Origin: Amoebidium appalachense
Lineage: Eukaryota > Ichthyosporea
Direction: 5' to 3'
Length of the DNA stretch: 64,000 bases
Assembly (NCBI GenBank): GCA_963693365.1
Contig: CAVNZM010000010.1
Location: 3,534,001-3,598,000, forward strand
The stretch's first letter is position 1. Every line of letters begins with the position of its first letter. The notes under the pieces were generated by a model, which saw only the letters and a program-made list of their open reading frames with translations, did no database searches and was not told where the DNA came from. The translations under genes and the position numbers were made by a program. This document shows positions 52,449 through 64,000 of this stretch, piece after piece.

Positions 52449-54894
52449 CCCTCCCCTCCTCTCCCGCCCGCCCCCCAAAACACACACACACACACACAAA
52501 CACACACAACACAAAAAAAAGGTCATGCAAGCCCACCATCTTGCCAAGCAAAAAAAATGCCATGTAACACTCCCAACAGCAAGCAGAATATAGTCTCATT
52601 ATAATTTTGCACGTCTCAGCTCGCAAACTAACCACATACACTAACAAGCTACTGAATGCTCAGTTAGCTAGTAACAGCCCCCCCCCCCCTCCCCCCCCCC
52701 CCCCCCTCCCCCCCCCCCCCCCCCCCCCCCCCGGGCCTCCCCCCTCCCACACTCACACCCCACCCTTTCCCGGGCCCTCCAGAACCTTCTCTCCCCCTTC
52801 CCCCCTCCCCCCTGTCCCCCCCCCCCCCCCCCCCCCCTATCCCTCCCCTTCCTCCCACCTTCCCTGTCCCATCCCGTCCACCCCCACCTGTTCCCTCCCC
52901 CCCCCCCCTCCCCCCTCCCCCCCCCCCCCCACACACACACACACGAGGGCCAAACCAATATCTTCCAATGTGCGCTTTTACAGTTATGTAGAAAGGTAGA
53001 CACATTACACCTCCCCTCACCTTCCCTTTTCCCACGCTTCACGCTTGTGCCTCTCTCCTTAGTCATAAAGATTATTCTCCAAACCTTCCTCTCCTATCTT
53101 ACTCTATCTATAACTATGACTGCCAACAGAAAATTTCGCGCTTTCTTATTTTCTTCGCTAATCAATTTTTTTGAAAACGCAACCTACGACGTACCTTCTC
53201 CTTTGATGTAGACCTTGTCCCCTCTCGCGTGCTCCTTGTTCCCCTTTGGCCCGGTGTAAAGCCCTTAAGGGACCCAGGGAGTGCCCTAAACCGCATGGTG
53301 GAGATTGGGGCACCGGCAGCTTGAACTCATGAGATGTGATGATCTGGTGCCGGGAGATCACAAAAGTGTCAAGAAGAAGCTTGAAACTTGGTGCCTCGTC
53401 CGTTTCAGCAGCTACCAAATCCAGCAGCACAAGTATTATCCAAGTTTTCAAACCCTTACAAAGTAACTGCCTGATAAGGTGAGGAAAAAAGTGCCTTACG
53501 TCAAAGATCCATGCAGAGAGCTGGCGAAAGCACAACTTTTCTCAAGCAAGTAGAAGAGGTCAACAATCTTCTGCACATGATCTTGGTGACTGTCAAATTT
53601 TTCCAAGCGGATGTTTCCCATGGTTGCCATCATCAAGCAGCCATAGATACAGGATTTGCCTTCTGCAACGCTGAGAACCAGAAACACGTCAAAAAACCAT
53701 CTTTCGAAATCAGTGGTTGCTCCGCTCTCTTGCTGCCCCAAGGCAGCTATACATAAGCAATTGCTCTACATACATCTTAGATGTCAAACGATTACAAGTT
53801 GTATTAGGATGTCCGAGGTTCATAAAACATAAACTCTGTATCATCGAAGTTCAACCAGTAAAATGACCAAGTCCTTAGTTGGATATAAAAGCCCAACTTC
53901 AGAGAAGGATACCAAGGGGTTATGAAAAAAAAAGGCCTGTGAGCACAATGATGATCCCTTCCAGCTTCTGATGGCAGGGGAGAACCAGAAACAACGCGAC
54001 CTGACCAAGCTTTAATAGTTTCTGATAATTCTCAGATATTGAACAAGTTTTATTCAACGATCAGCAAAACCAACAAAGGGTGCACATGTGTGCTGTGTGT
54101 GTGCGTGTCTGAAGTTAACGTTGGTGTCGGCCAGAACATGAGAGCTCGAGCATGCGCATGTGTGAAAGAATTTAATCTCATAGCTGTTCAGAGACGATAA
54201 CACCAATCACCAAGATCTGTGGTTTTCGCTTCTTGGAACAAACCGAGCTCAAGAACTTTAAAACGAAGCTCACAATGTGCTAACAGGTAACCATGAAGAA
54301 AGCGAAAAACGACAACTGATTGGACTCCACTTAGTGACAGGTACGAGTATAACTATAAGAGATCGTTCCGCCCAAAGATGTGGTGTAAATGATGCACAAC
54401 ATCACAACAAATTTAAACTTTCAAATCTCCAACTCTCCCTCTTTCATTTTGGGGGGGAATGTGCTGTTGATTAACGACATGTAGGTGATTAACGACATGT
54501 AGCCTGTCTTTCATTTTGAACCAACGCTGCAGTACAGGTGCGGAGAAATTGCTGAGGGGCCACAAGTGAAGTCTACTCTTGGCTCTTGCAAATACTGGCA
54601 CCACAGAAAAAGCTACTCAGATTATTAAAAGCTTACCATTGGATAAATGTAGATGCTTTGTAATTTTAGCGTCCTAATTTTTAAGATCCAATCAGAATGC
54701 ATACGTCTATTCAGGATCATGCAATATTCATTCCCTGTACCTCTTACGTAACCAAGAGCCGGAACTAAACACGAGATCCGAGTCAGTCTCACAGCCTACG
54801 CGTACGGTTATCGGCTCTGGGAACAGGCTCGTGGGAACTCCGGCGACCGGTTCAAAAACAATCAGACAGAAGACGATTAGGCCTTGCTTCTTGA

Positions 54895-54930
<36 letters not shown>

Positions 54931-55138
54931 GCGCACACAATGTCATGAACACACGTGTACACACACATACATGTACACACATGTATTACACACATACACG
55001 CAAACACACACACGCACCCCCCCTCCCTCCCCCCCCCCCCCCCCCCCCCCCCCACAAAAAATAAAAATAAAAAATAAAAAATACACATGTACACACACAC
55101 GCACGTGTGCACGCGCGCATCACGGCGCGCGCGCGCGC

Positions 55139-55172
<34 letters not shown>

Positions 55173-55519
55173 ACACACGCACGCACATACGCACGCATGC
55201 ACACACGCACACACGCACACACAATCACACACACAAGCGTGCTCAACCAAAAACCAAACCACGGCAGCTCCCACCCACCCACAGTCCCGGAACTCGTGGT
55301 TATGCAACAACACTTGACTATGTCGCACAGAAATGTCTCGCAAAGCATGCCTTTGTACCAAAGAATATTTTCTTTATTCATTTTATTTACATTTTGCTCC
55401 GAGGGAGGACATCTCTCATCACAGCAAAATGACTCCTCGCACCATTCCGCTCCGCCTCCCATCCACCACCCTTCCACACACCATCAAAAACCCGCCCCCC
55501 CCAGCTTCGTTTCATTCAT
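52287..55519. other. Intergenic region between KCTD paralogue B and the ribophorin II gene
   Basis: 52404-52470 and 52678-52932 are C-rich. 53070-54880 is mostly unique sequence. Two minus-strand frames (53741-53496 and 53535-53158) have balanced composition and overlap with a frame change near 53500-53530; together they may be a decayed gene or transposon fragment of unknown kind. 54890-55240 is (CA)n with CG-rich steps. Confidence 0.5.
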
Positions 55520-56244
55520 CTACAACTGGTGGTGTTTTAGGAACTGGTTTCCGGAAAGGAACGCAACGAGAGAAACGGGGGCCAGATAGTAAAGGGTCTC
55601 GAACATGGTGAGACGAATCCAGAAAAGGGTGAAGATGCCAATGATTCCGGCGACGCTGAGGTGGAAAACGAGGGCAGAGGGGGAGAGGGTCATCCCCTTC
55701 AAGTTGACGCCAATTCCACCCCACTGCACAGCGAGAATATGTGTTAGTGTGTGTGGTGAGACAGAGCAAATGGGGAGAAGGGGGGGGGGGGGGGGGGGGG
55801 GGGAGGGGGGGTTGAAGAAGGGAGGGAGGGAGGGGGGAGGGAGGGAGGGGGAGGGAGGGAGGGGGCGGGAGGGAGGGAGGGAGGGAGGGGGAGGGAGGGG
55901 GAGAGAGAGAGAGGAAGAGAGGGAAGGGAGGCAGGGAGGCAAGGAGGCAGGGAGACAGGGAGGGAGGGGGAGAGAGACAGAGGGAGGGAGGGAGGGAGGG
56001 AGGGAGGGAGGGAGGGAGAGGGAGAGGGAGGGAAAGGAAGGAAAAAGACAAGAAACGAAACGAAACGAAACGAAACGAAACGAAACGAAAAGAAAAGAAA
56101 GCGTAAGGAAAGAAAAGAAAAGAAAAAAAAAATGAATGAATGAAACAACACACATCACCACCAGGAAGGGGTACATGGATGGAAAACATGTGTGTATGTG
56201 TACGTGTTTGTGCGCGTGTGTACGTGTATCAGTGAGTGAATGTG

Positions 56245-56299
<55 letters not shown>

Positions 56300-56583
56300 C
56301 ACGGGTATGTGAGTTGCTTGGGGGGGAGGGGGGGGGGGGGGGGGGGAGGGGGGAGTTGGGGGAGACAAGCACGCGCATCGATTCTTGATGGAACTACACA
56401 GGCAAGAAAACAGACACACAAAACCATAATCTTCCGCAACTTTCCTCCTGTTCTCCAGGTGCACCCATCGTACGCTTATGAGCAAAAGGGACGGCAGGCA
56501 ACCCTTGGGCAGGCAGAAGGGTGGTTAGTGTCGGCCGTGGGTTCTTTGGGGGTGGGATATGTATGCGTGGTGGTGGTGGTGTG

Positions 56584-56623
<40 letters not shown>

Positions 56624-56794
56624 GGGGGGGGGGGGGAGGGGGGGGGGGAGGGAGGGGGGACGCATACAGTGATCAACAGGCCGGCGAAGGGAGCAGCACA
56701 GAGGAGGGTGAAGACATTTGCGATGAAGGCATTCGGTTGCTTTGGCCCCTCCTCAAAAGTGTAGTTCAGCTCCTTAAGGGTCTCGGTCTGGTCG

Positions 56795-56857
<63 letters not shown>

Positions 56858-58236
56858 GTTTTGGGTTAGGACAGGGTGGGTAGACGGACGGTGGTGACCG
56901 TGAAAGGGTAGGGGAGGGGGGGGGGGGGGGTTGGAATGCGTCATAAAGTACGAAGTACACAAGAATAACGGATAACACGATGCAGAATGCAAACCATACA
57001 TAGAGATTATGCATAATAAGCAGAGCCCATCCTCAGGGGGGGCCCACGTCATCCACAGTACTCGAGTTTCGACCTATTCACCTCGTTAAAGAAACCCAAC
57101 TCAGATACTGTTTTACTTGAACATGGGTAGGTCACCCGTCTTGATCAGAGACGAGCAGGGTTGCTTATGCAGGCAAGGGCAGTAGAAAAGGCCGGGGGTT
57201 AACGTTGCAGCAGTAAGCAGAAGCAAGAAAAATATAGATAGGAACTCAGGAGACGGGGCTTCTGGGAAGCTCCCCCGTCGCTACCTAAGTCGATACTTCC
57301 CTGGCTAACATACTACACCAGCTGAAAAGAATTAAGTCCCGAAGGCCGCAGAATTCGCAATCAGAGGGGAAAATATGAGATTTGACCCACGCCGCAGGGT
57401 AGTAACACGCTTACTAAGGCGGAACCTTAAAGTCTTCGAACGGAAAGCTATGCCCCCGAATGTCAGCCGGAAATATGGTATCACCCATTGCTTTGGGCTT
57501 GAAAAAAGCCAAACCGATAGTCCGAGTTATGTTACGCCGGCGGGTAACATGCCGCATGGGTTCCAAGGGAGCTGTCGCCAACAGAGCGGTGTGTGCATGC
57601 GTGCGCGTAATGCAATGTGTGAAGTGTGTCTATAGCTATGAGAGGGGGTATGCAGAAGTGGACAGATGAAGTGTGTGGAGAGAAAAACAGTAGGAAGAAA
57701 AATAGACACCGGTGTGTGCAACCCCGCATAACATACATACATACACACACACTCACACACACACATAGATAAGGGAAGATTACGGGTAATCAACCAGAAC
57801 AACAAATGAGAAGCAAAACAACAGGCCCTTAAAAAAATATAAAAAAAAAATGGGGGGGGGGGGGGGGGGGAGGGGGGGGGGGGGAGGGGGGTCTTAGGGA
57901 TGCCGCAGAATCGTCAGATATTAGGCAAATCGTACCAATACGATAATTCTCTCTTATATGAGAGAACAGTGTGACTAACGATGTGCAGAGCTGCTTAAGA
58001 CCTGTTTAGTGTGCAGAGAAAATGGGAGGGGAAGGAGGGGAAGGGGGGGAGGGGGGGGGGGGGGCAGAGAGGGGAGGGAATGTCAGAGTATCAGTAGTCT
58101 CAGGGGACCCTGCAGAGTCGTTAGATATCAGACAAAAACGCACCAACGACCAAGTTCTCCAAGGGGAGAAATGCGTAAAACGTTCTGCAGAGTGGGTTAG
58201 AGACCTGCTGATGAGAAGAGTGTATACAGGGTTTGG

Positions 58237-58272
<36 letters not shown>

Positions 58273-59710
58273 GGAAGGGGGGAAGAAGGTAGGAGGGGAA
58301 AGGGGAGGGGAGAGGGGGGGGGGGGGGGGGGGGAGTGGGCCGGGGATGGGCGAAGGGGGAAGGGGGGAGGGGAGGGAAAGGAGGAGGATTTATAAAAAAA
58401 ATAAATTAAAAAATAAAAAAAATAAAAAAAACCTTGTGGCGGACAGATCAGAGACGAGAGCTCCATTTCAAAACTTACCAGGCAACCCAAAACCTAGCCG
58501 GCTGAGAAAGAAGAACGGTGGGAGGAATTGTTTGGGGAAAGCAGCGGGGGGAGAGGGGGAAAGAGAGAGGGAGAGAGGGAGAGAGAACGAGAGAGAGATA
58601 GAGAGAGAGAGAGGGAGAGGGAGAGAGGGAGAGAGGGAGAGAGGGAGGGAGGGAGGGAGGGAGGGAGAGAGGGAGAGAGAGAGGGAGGGAGAGAGGGAGG
58701 GAGGGGGGGGGGGGGGGGGGGGGGGAGGGGGGGGGGAGGTGCAGGGGCTGGTAGGGGGGGAGGGGGGGGGGGAGGGGGGGGGGGAGAATCGGGATGGAGT
58801 GGGGGACTAGGGAGTGTTGATCTTTTTAGTGATGATGGAGAGTATGTGCGAGGAGTGAACGCCACGGTATATGTGCGGGTGTGTGATGAGAAAGCTGTGT
58901 ATTTTGTGGTGCAAGAGTTTAAACGAGTAGCCTTTGTTAGTTAAGCAATGTTTTAGCAAGTCGTGCAGTGCATGTGGTGAATGCAGCAAGTGTGGAGCAT
59001 TTGCGCTGGTAGCTATGCATTTGACTTGTCATGATGCCGTATTTTGCAGTGCGTGTGATGAATGAGACGTGGTGTGGGAAGCGAACGATGTCTAGTGTAT
59101 TGAATGTTGGTGCGTCGAGCTTGTTGTAAATGGTTGTGTGAATGCCGTGATTAGTGCAGGTGATATGCAAATCGAGGTAGGGGACAGAGGGGGAGGAACC
59201 GGCAGGGTTGAGTTGAAGGCTGGTCTTGGGATAGAGACCGAAATCACAATCTTCTAAATAGAGGTGGGAGAGAATGCGAGGATTATTAGAGATCAAATCA
59301 TCTATGTAGCGGCGAGTAAACTGAAAATCTACCAAGACATCAATGCGGTCGTGTGCAATAAGCTTGCGAACAAAATCCAAACTCATAAGTAAAGAGATAG
59401 AAGTTAGCCAAGAAAACAGCACAGTTTGTACCCATGGGGATACCAATGTCCTGTTTGGGGTGGGGGGGGGGGGGGGGGGGGAGGGACGAGGGAGAGGGAG
59501 AGGGAGAGGGAGAGGGGGGAAGGAGGGAGGGGAGGGGAGAGGGGGGGGGGGGGGGGGGGGGACCTCCTCGAAAGCCCATCCAACCCTGAAAATTTCCCTC
59601 TCTCAGGTCCATACTTCTTTCTCTCCCACGCATTACACCCGTTTCCACACTCAAATCCGCCTTCTATTGTTTAGAAGCCCCTCCCCCCCCCCCCCCCCCC
59701 CCTCCCCCCT

Positions 59711-59743
<33 letters not shown>

Positions 59744-60343
59744 ACACACACACACATACACACAGCTATTTACTCAGACGAAACATCACACGTCCCGTCC
59801 CCCCCCCCTTCTCCCAGCGTAGAAACCCTCGTCCATACCCGCGTGTTTCTCCCTGCACACAGTGTGCCTGCCGACATTTCCCACCGACCCCCCCCCCCCC
59901 CCCCCCCCCCCCCCACCCCCTCACTCTCCCTCCGCCGCGAGTGCGAGTTTAGATAGCACTCCAGAGTACGAAGTACGCATTCACGACGGACAAAACGATG
60001 TATAGATCCCATAAGGGAGAACTCACGTCAGGGTACATATGCGTTAGAGACCCATTCTCAGGTGGGGCCCATGCCATCCACAACCCCTAGGCTTCAACCC
60101 ATTTTTTTTCTTTGCATCCCCATCTCGCTCTCCCCCGAGGCCTCCGCGTGCATATGTTTTCCTCATATAGCACACAACACACCTCCCCCCCCCCCCCCCC
60201 CCCCGCCCTGGGCCCCTTCATCACCACCGACCCCTTCAAACCCCCCCCCCCCCCTCCACACCCACACAACCACACACACAACACACAAACCTCCCCCCCC
60301 CCCTTCTCCCCCCCCCCCCCCCCCCACCCCCCGCCCCGCCCCG

Positions 60344-60388
<45 letters not shown>

Positions 60389-60595
60389 ACCCACCGGACT
60401 TTGCCTCTGCGCCTGTCTGCAATGTGACTGTAGCGGCAGTCCATACCACGGCGTTTGTCTTCTGGCCGGCAGCCAAAATCTCAACCCGGTACGTGCCCTC
60501 AGGGATCTTACGTGCCTCCTTGGTGGTCAGGTCCTGTACGGGTACGTGTGTGTGTGTGTGTGTGTGTGGGAAGGGGGGGGGGACGGAGGGTTGTA

Positions 60596-60656
<61 letters not shown>

Positions 60657-61055
60657 CGCGCGTGTGTGTGTGTGAAGGGGTTATGTGAGTATGTGCTTTT
60701 ATGTATGGGAGAGTTTTCAGAACACGGTGCAGAGTACGAAGCACACATTGACGGCACACGACAACATGAACATTTTGGAAAGCGTACACAAGGAGTGTGC
60801 ATGGGGGGGAGGGGGGGGGGGGGGGGCACAACCCATAAGCCACAAGGAAGGGAGTGACCGCAAGTCGAAAACCAGACCGCGGGAACAGTTATGTGCGCGC
60901 ATGTGTGTGTGTCCGTGGGTAGGGGAGAAAGAGTTATAGTATATGCCCCTGCCGCACACCCAGGAGCCAAAAAAAAAAAAAAAACACCACCACCTCCACA
61001 TGCACGATTCCCCCCCCTTCCTCGGGCAAACCCCCCCCCCCCCCCCTCCAAAAAA

Positions 61056-61090
<35 letters not shown>

Positions 61091-61388
61091 GTGGTGGTGG
61101 TGGTGGTGGTGGTGGTGGTGGTGGTGGGGGGGGGGGGAGCAAGGCTGGAGAGCATAGAAGAAGACATACAATGGTGACAGCACGAGCAATGCCGGCAGTT
61201 CCCGAGGCAAAAGTCTTTGTTGTGCCCGTGGCGGTGTTTGTCAGGCGCACAAACAGCTGGTCGGCTGAGTCCACAGACGGCACAAACTTGAGCTGAAGAC
61301 TGCCCTTCTTCTCCACCGTCAGCGGCTTGGAAAGGCCCGACGGGTAGGGCACACTGCAAGTGGTTTATTTTTTTTATTTTTTTTTTGT

Positions 61389-61420
<32 letters not shown>

Positions 61421-61423
61421 GAA

Positions 61424-61459
<36 letters not shown>

Positions 61460-61534
61460 CGCCCCGCTGGGGGGGAAGGGGCGGAGGAGAGTGGGGGGAG
61501 GGGGGGGGGGGGGGGGGGGACTGGGAAGGGTAAG

Positions 61535-61565
<31 letters not shown>

Positions 61566-61719
61566 CCCGGGGGGAGGGAGAAGGGGGGGGGGGGGGGAGG
61601 GGGGAAGCGAAAAGGGTTAGAATGGGTTACAAATCACGAAGTACGCGTTCATGACGGACAACCTCAGCACCAAGTTCAAAAACCCATAAACATTATATAT
61701 CATAAGCAGAGCCCATCCT

Positions 61720-61751
<32 letters not shown>

Positions 61752-62188
61752 GGAGCAAAGGGGGTAAGAATGTGTAGTAGGTGTGGGTGCTCTGTGGTTG
61801 CGTCGGTGGGTGTGGGTCATGGGGAGAAGGGGGAAGGAAAGGAAACGTCGAGGTCGATAGTGTGCGCGGCGGCGCAGGAGTTATCAAATGGGTGGGTGAT
61901 GAACCCAGTTAACATCTGTTTGCCCATAGGTGATAAAACATCGCCTAAAGGTTCTCACGGGCCATATTGTTACCTAATATTTGCGTCTTCCCCCCCCCCC
62001 CCCCCCCCCCCCCCCCAAAACCCCCAACCTCCCTCTCCCCCCCAATACGAAAGTCGGCACTAAAATGGAAACCAAAAAAAAGATGATAAGATAACGACCG
62101 AAAGGGGGGGGGGGTCGGGGGGGGGATTGCTGGAAGATCAGAAACAGGCATATGCCCCCCCCCCCCCCCCCCCCCCCCCGTCCTCTCC

Positions 62189-62220
<32 letters not shown>

Positions 62221-62688
62221 AACACTGACACAAGCACACACCTCTCACCTTCTACTCTAACAACACACACACACACACACACACTCTCCCCGTCCCCCCT
62301 CTCTCTCTCTCTACCCCCCCCCCCCGCTCTTTCCCCCCTCTCCCTCTCCCTCCCTTCTCTCTCTTTTCACATTTACCCGCTACCTTGCAAGGTCATATCA
62401 ACTTTCTGCTCTCCGGCCAGCCACTCTGACCGCAAGCCATCTCTTTTCTCCTTCTCTTGTTTCAACCTCCCCCTCCCCCCCTCCCCCCCCCCCCCCCCTG
62501 CCCCTCCCATCTCCCTCAAGCCCAACCCCATACACACACGGCTACACAAACATGCCCCCCTTTTCCCTTCTCCTTCTCCACTTGTCTCTTCCGCATCAAA
62601 GTGATATGCCTTGTGATATAATAAAATACCATGGCCTTTGAAAGATAGAGTGCCCCCCCCCCTCTCCCCCTCCCCCCTTCACAAAGGC

Positions 62689-62721
<33 letters not shown>

Positions 62722-62829
62722 CAAACAGAAAAAGTGAAAGGATCAGAATGAAAAAATGGAAAAGAGAAAAGCGGCGAGAGAAGAAGAAACCATGTGGGCG
62801 ACCAGCCCTCCCTCCCTCCCCCCCCCCCA

Positions 62830-62863
<34 letters not shown>

Positions 62864-63254
62864 TGCATAATAGTAATAAATAAAAAAAAGAGCAGGAAAA
62901 ATAAAGAAGAACCAGAAGAAACGGATTAGAGAGGGGTCACATACTCAACCGGGCTGCCCAGACCCGCCGCATCCTTCACCGCCACCGTCACATCGCTGAA
63001 AATCACATCCGCCTTTGCCGGCGCCGGCGGCGGTGTTTCCTTTTTAGGCTCCTCCTTTACCGGCTCTTCCTTTGCCGGCTCCGGCGCCGCTGCTTCCGCG
63101 GCCTTCTTTTTCACCTTTTTTTCTTTTGTTGGCGGTGCGGCTTCGGCGTCTTGTGCGCCCTCAGAGGCGACGACGACAGGAGCTGTGTCCTGCTTGGCCT
63201 CCTCTGCTACCACCACTGAACAGGCCGCAAGGGCACAGAGGGCCAGGAGCAATA
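55520..63254 (-). CDS. RPN2: Ribophorin II / Swp1, oligosaccharyltransferase subunit (at least five exons)
   Basis: Exons found, in transcript order: 63254-62945, 61353-61170, 60533-60391, 56787-56668, 55723-55520 (stop TAG). The first begins with a signal peptide core ([15 protein letters not shown]); the ATG must be on a short upstream exon not found, since the acceptor is CACAG|TA. A Lys/Glu/Ala/Pro-rich stretch follows ([19 protein letters not shown]). The luminal part has [19 protein letters not shown] and [15 protein letters not shown]. The last two exons give three to four membrane helices, ending [21 protein letters not shown] as in ribophorin II (TLKYLAxLGSVTFLAGN). At about 320 residues it matches the short Swp1 type. 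It supports N-glycosylation in the ER membrane. The 60391 and 56787 exon ends are out of phase, so a small exon in that 3.6-kb intron is probably missing. Confidence 0.9.
55780..56130. repeat. GGGA-rich low complexity and (GAAAC)n pentanucleotide
   Basis: GGGAG-type purine repeats pass into about seven GAAAC units (56056-56090) and a GAAAA-rich tail. The block is in the last intron of the ribophorin II gene and is pyrimidine-only on the sense strand. Confidence 0.95.
56931..57290 (-). repeat. Dispersed intron repeat, long copy in the ribophorin II gene
   Basis: Same extended form as 25489-25838, with scattered substitutions. On the sense strand its poly-C tail, a C-rich spacer and (CA)n lead to the acceptor at 56788. 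Confidence 0.92.
57888..58225. repeat. Two diverged copies of a segment of about 130 bp
   Basis: 57888-58015 and 58090-58220 share blocks such as GCAGA(A/G)TCGT(C/T)AGATAT and GACCTG. The second is open on the plus strand ([16 protein letters not shown]) but no family was recognised. They lie in the ribophorin II intron, separated by G-rich sequence. Confidence 0.55.
58560..58800. repeat. GAGGGAGA purine block
   Basis: About 240 bp of G and A only, ending in poly-G runs. Arg/Glu/Gly frames here are artefacts. Confidence 0.95.
58937..59480 (-). mobile_element. Reverse-transcriptase remnant in a ribophorin II intron
   Basis: The minus strand first encodes [20 protein letters not shown] (about 59454-59395) and then, after a frame change, [20 protein letters not shown] and [16 protein letters not shown] sequence. 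GIPMGTNCA and YIDD are reverse-transcriptase motifs, and the downstream pattern is that of a retroelement family common in animals and protists; Penelope-like or another class cannot be decided. The frame change and missing ends mark it as dead. It is in the same orientation as the host gene. Confidence 0.75.
59960..60113 (-). repeat. Dispersed intron repeat, diverged copy
   Basis: The minus strand holds GTGGATGGCATGGGCCCCACC, GAGAATGGGTCTCTAACGCA and GTCGTGAATGCGTACTTCGTAC. Same sense as the ribophorin II gene. Confidence 0.75.
60716..60810 (-). repeat. Dispersed intron repeat, short diverged copy
   Basis: The minus strand keeps CGTCAATGTGTGCTTCGTAC and CTGCACCGTGTTC. It lies upstream of the (CA)n-rich end of the intron before the 60533 exon. 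Confidence 0.6.
61079..61137. repeat. (GTG)n trinucleotide run with poly-G end
   Basis: About 13 GTG units after a GT run and before poly-G. Sense strand (CAC)n, in a ribophorin II intron. Confidence 0.95.
61617..61725 (-). repeat. Dispersed intron repeat copy near the 61353 acceptor
   Basis: The minus strand shows GAGGATGGGCTCTGCTTATG, GTTGTCCGTCATGAACGCG and CCATTCTAA. Further along, poly-C and an A-rich stretch (CACAAAAAAAATAAAA) end at CTTGCAG. Confidence 0.85.
61985..62860. repeat. Poly-C, CT, poly-A and CA tracts in the first ribophorin II intron
   Basis: C runs (61989-62016, 62155-62180, 62191-62210), a CT/C-rich segment (62290-62370), C-rich 62465-62500, about 27 A near 62692-62720 and (CA)n near 62829-62862. 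Here the sense strand is G-rich, an exception to the trend. Confidence 0.9.
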
Positions 63255-63260
63255 CTGTGC

Positions 63261-63292
<32 letters not shown>

Positions 63293-64000
63293 GGGGGCGG
63301 AAGAAAAAGGGTGGTGGTGGGGGGGGGGGGGGGGGGGGGGTTAGAATGTGTTTAGAGCACGAAGTGCATATTCGTAATGGAAAACATAATGCAGAGTGCA
63401 AACCACACAAATAGTATCCATAATAAGCAGAACCCATCCTCAGCGGGGGAAGGGGGGCTGGACGGAGGGGGGAGGAAGGGAGGGGGTGGTGCAGAGGAGG
63501 AGTGGAAAAGGTGGGGTAAGGGGAGAGGTTGTTAGCATATACACTACAAAGTCAATTGTACAGTTTCACGACGGAAAACACCGTGCAGATTATCAAAAGG
63601 GACACATGCGAAGAGTATGCCTCAAAAGTACAGCGTATTTGAGTGGTTAGGCGGGGAGGGGGGGAGGGGGGAGGGGGGAGAGTCGGTGTTGCGTGTTCTT
63701 TCCTCTTAGAAAAAGGGAGGTTCAGGGGGGGGGGGGGAGGGGGGGGGGGGGGGTTGAATGCGGAACACGGTACGAAGTACGCATACACGATGAGAAGCAT
63801 GGTGCAGGACACATGCAAAGGCAAACATTCAAGTATGCAACATCAGCCATGCGCACAGTATGCGTCATAAGCAGAGCCCATCCTCAGGGAGGGCCCAAGT
63901 CATCATTTGCGTCTGAGTTTCGACCCCTTAGCCCGCGTATATACGACTCTCCAACTCAGACAGCAGCATCAACTGAACTTGGGAGGGTCAACCCGTCTTG
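63255..64000. other. Upstream flank of ribophorin II with three dispersed-repeat copies
   Basis: Copies in the same sense as the gene lie at about 63341-63446, 63540-63650 and 63753-64000 (cut by the window edge). The last contains CTGAGGATGGGCTCTGCTTATG and CGTACCGTGTTCCGCATTCAA on the minus strand. If the missing ATG exon lies beyond 64000, these too are intronic. Confidence 0.75.

Noticed and set aside
57375-57660. Plus-strand frame of 86 codons after the long dispersed repeat
   Set aside because: Balanced composition but no recognisable motif. Probably unique intronic or repeat-derived sequence.

Overview
The window is nuclear DNA of an intron-rich eukaryote, most likely a single-celled alga or other protist. 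Nine protein-coding loci can be read. Their introns are GT-AG, apart from one probable GC-AG donor, and splice phases agree at almost every junction. Several products belong to core eukaryotic systems: an ER SNARE, an oligosaccharyltransferase subunit and a mitochondrial PGAM5-type phosphatase. The lineage cannot be fixed from the sequence. One small protein has a C-terminal motif that, from memory, resembles plant and algal proteins, which weakly suggests a photosynthetic relative. Non-coding DNA is dominated by very long poly-G/poly-C runs, (GT)n/(CA)n, (GA)n/(CT)n and tandem copies of local sequence.

Layout. 552-1397 (-): single-exon protein resembling cysteine proteases/deubiquitinases. 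3082-5450 (+): small secreted protein of two exons, followed by four decaying copies of its last exon. 8415-12413 (-): fatty acid hydroxylase/sterol desaturase of four exons, with decayed copies of exons 3 and 4. 14417-15092 (-): 5'-truncated LINE. 15519-18028 (+): DOMON plus copper type II monooxygenase. 20358-30101 (-): syntaxin-18, ten exons, with three decayed copies of exon 5. 30673-33251 (+): PGAM5, divergent from syntaxin-18 across about 0.6 kb. 36428-40808 (-): secreted GH114-like glycosidase, four exons. 41840-43285 (-): a longer LINE copy of the same family. 45645-47449 and 50562-52286 (-): tandem paralogues with a BTB/KCTD domain and a WD-like propeller, each with small frame-breaking indels. 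55520-63254 (-): ribophorin II/Swp1, with a reverse-transcriptase remnant in one intron.

The genes do not form a pathway. Syntaxin-18 and ribophorin II act at the ER, and the hydroxylase probably does too. The copper monooxygenase, GH114 enzyme and small protein are predicted to be secreted.

The most unusual feature is a dispersed, non-coding repeat with a poly-C tail. About 18 copies lie in introns of five different genes, and every one has the same orientation relative to the host transcript. The tail points to the 3' splice site, and in several introns the path from repeat to acceptor is just poly-C, CT, CA or poly-A followed by CAG. This is what an introner-like element would look like. 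The same introns hold truncated duplicates of neighbouring exons, including their splice acceptors. Two phase-consistent genes each carry a one-base homopolymer frameshift, best explained by consensus errors in a long-read assembly.
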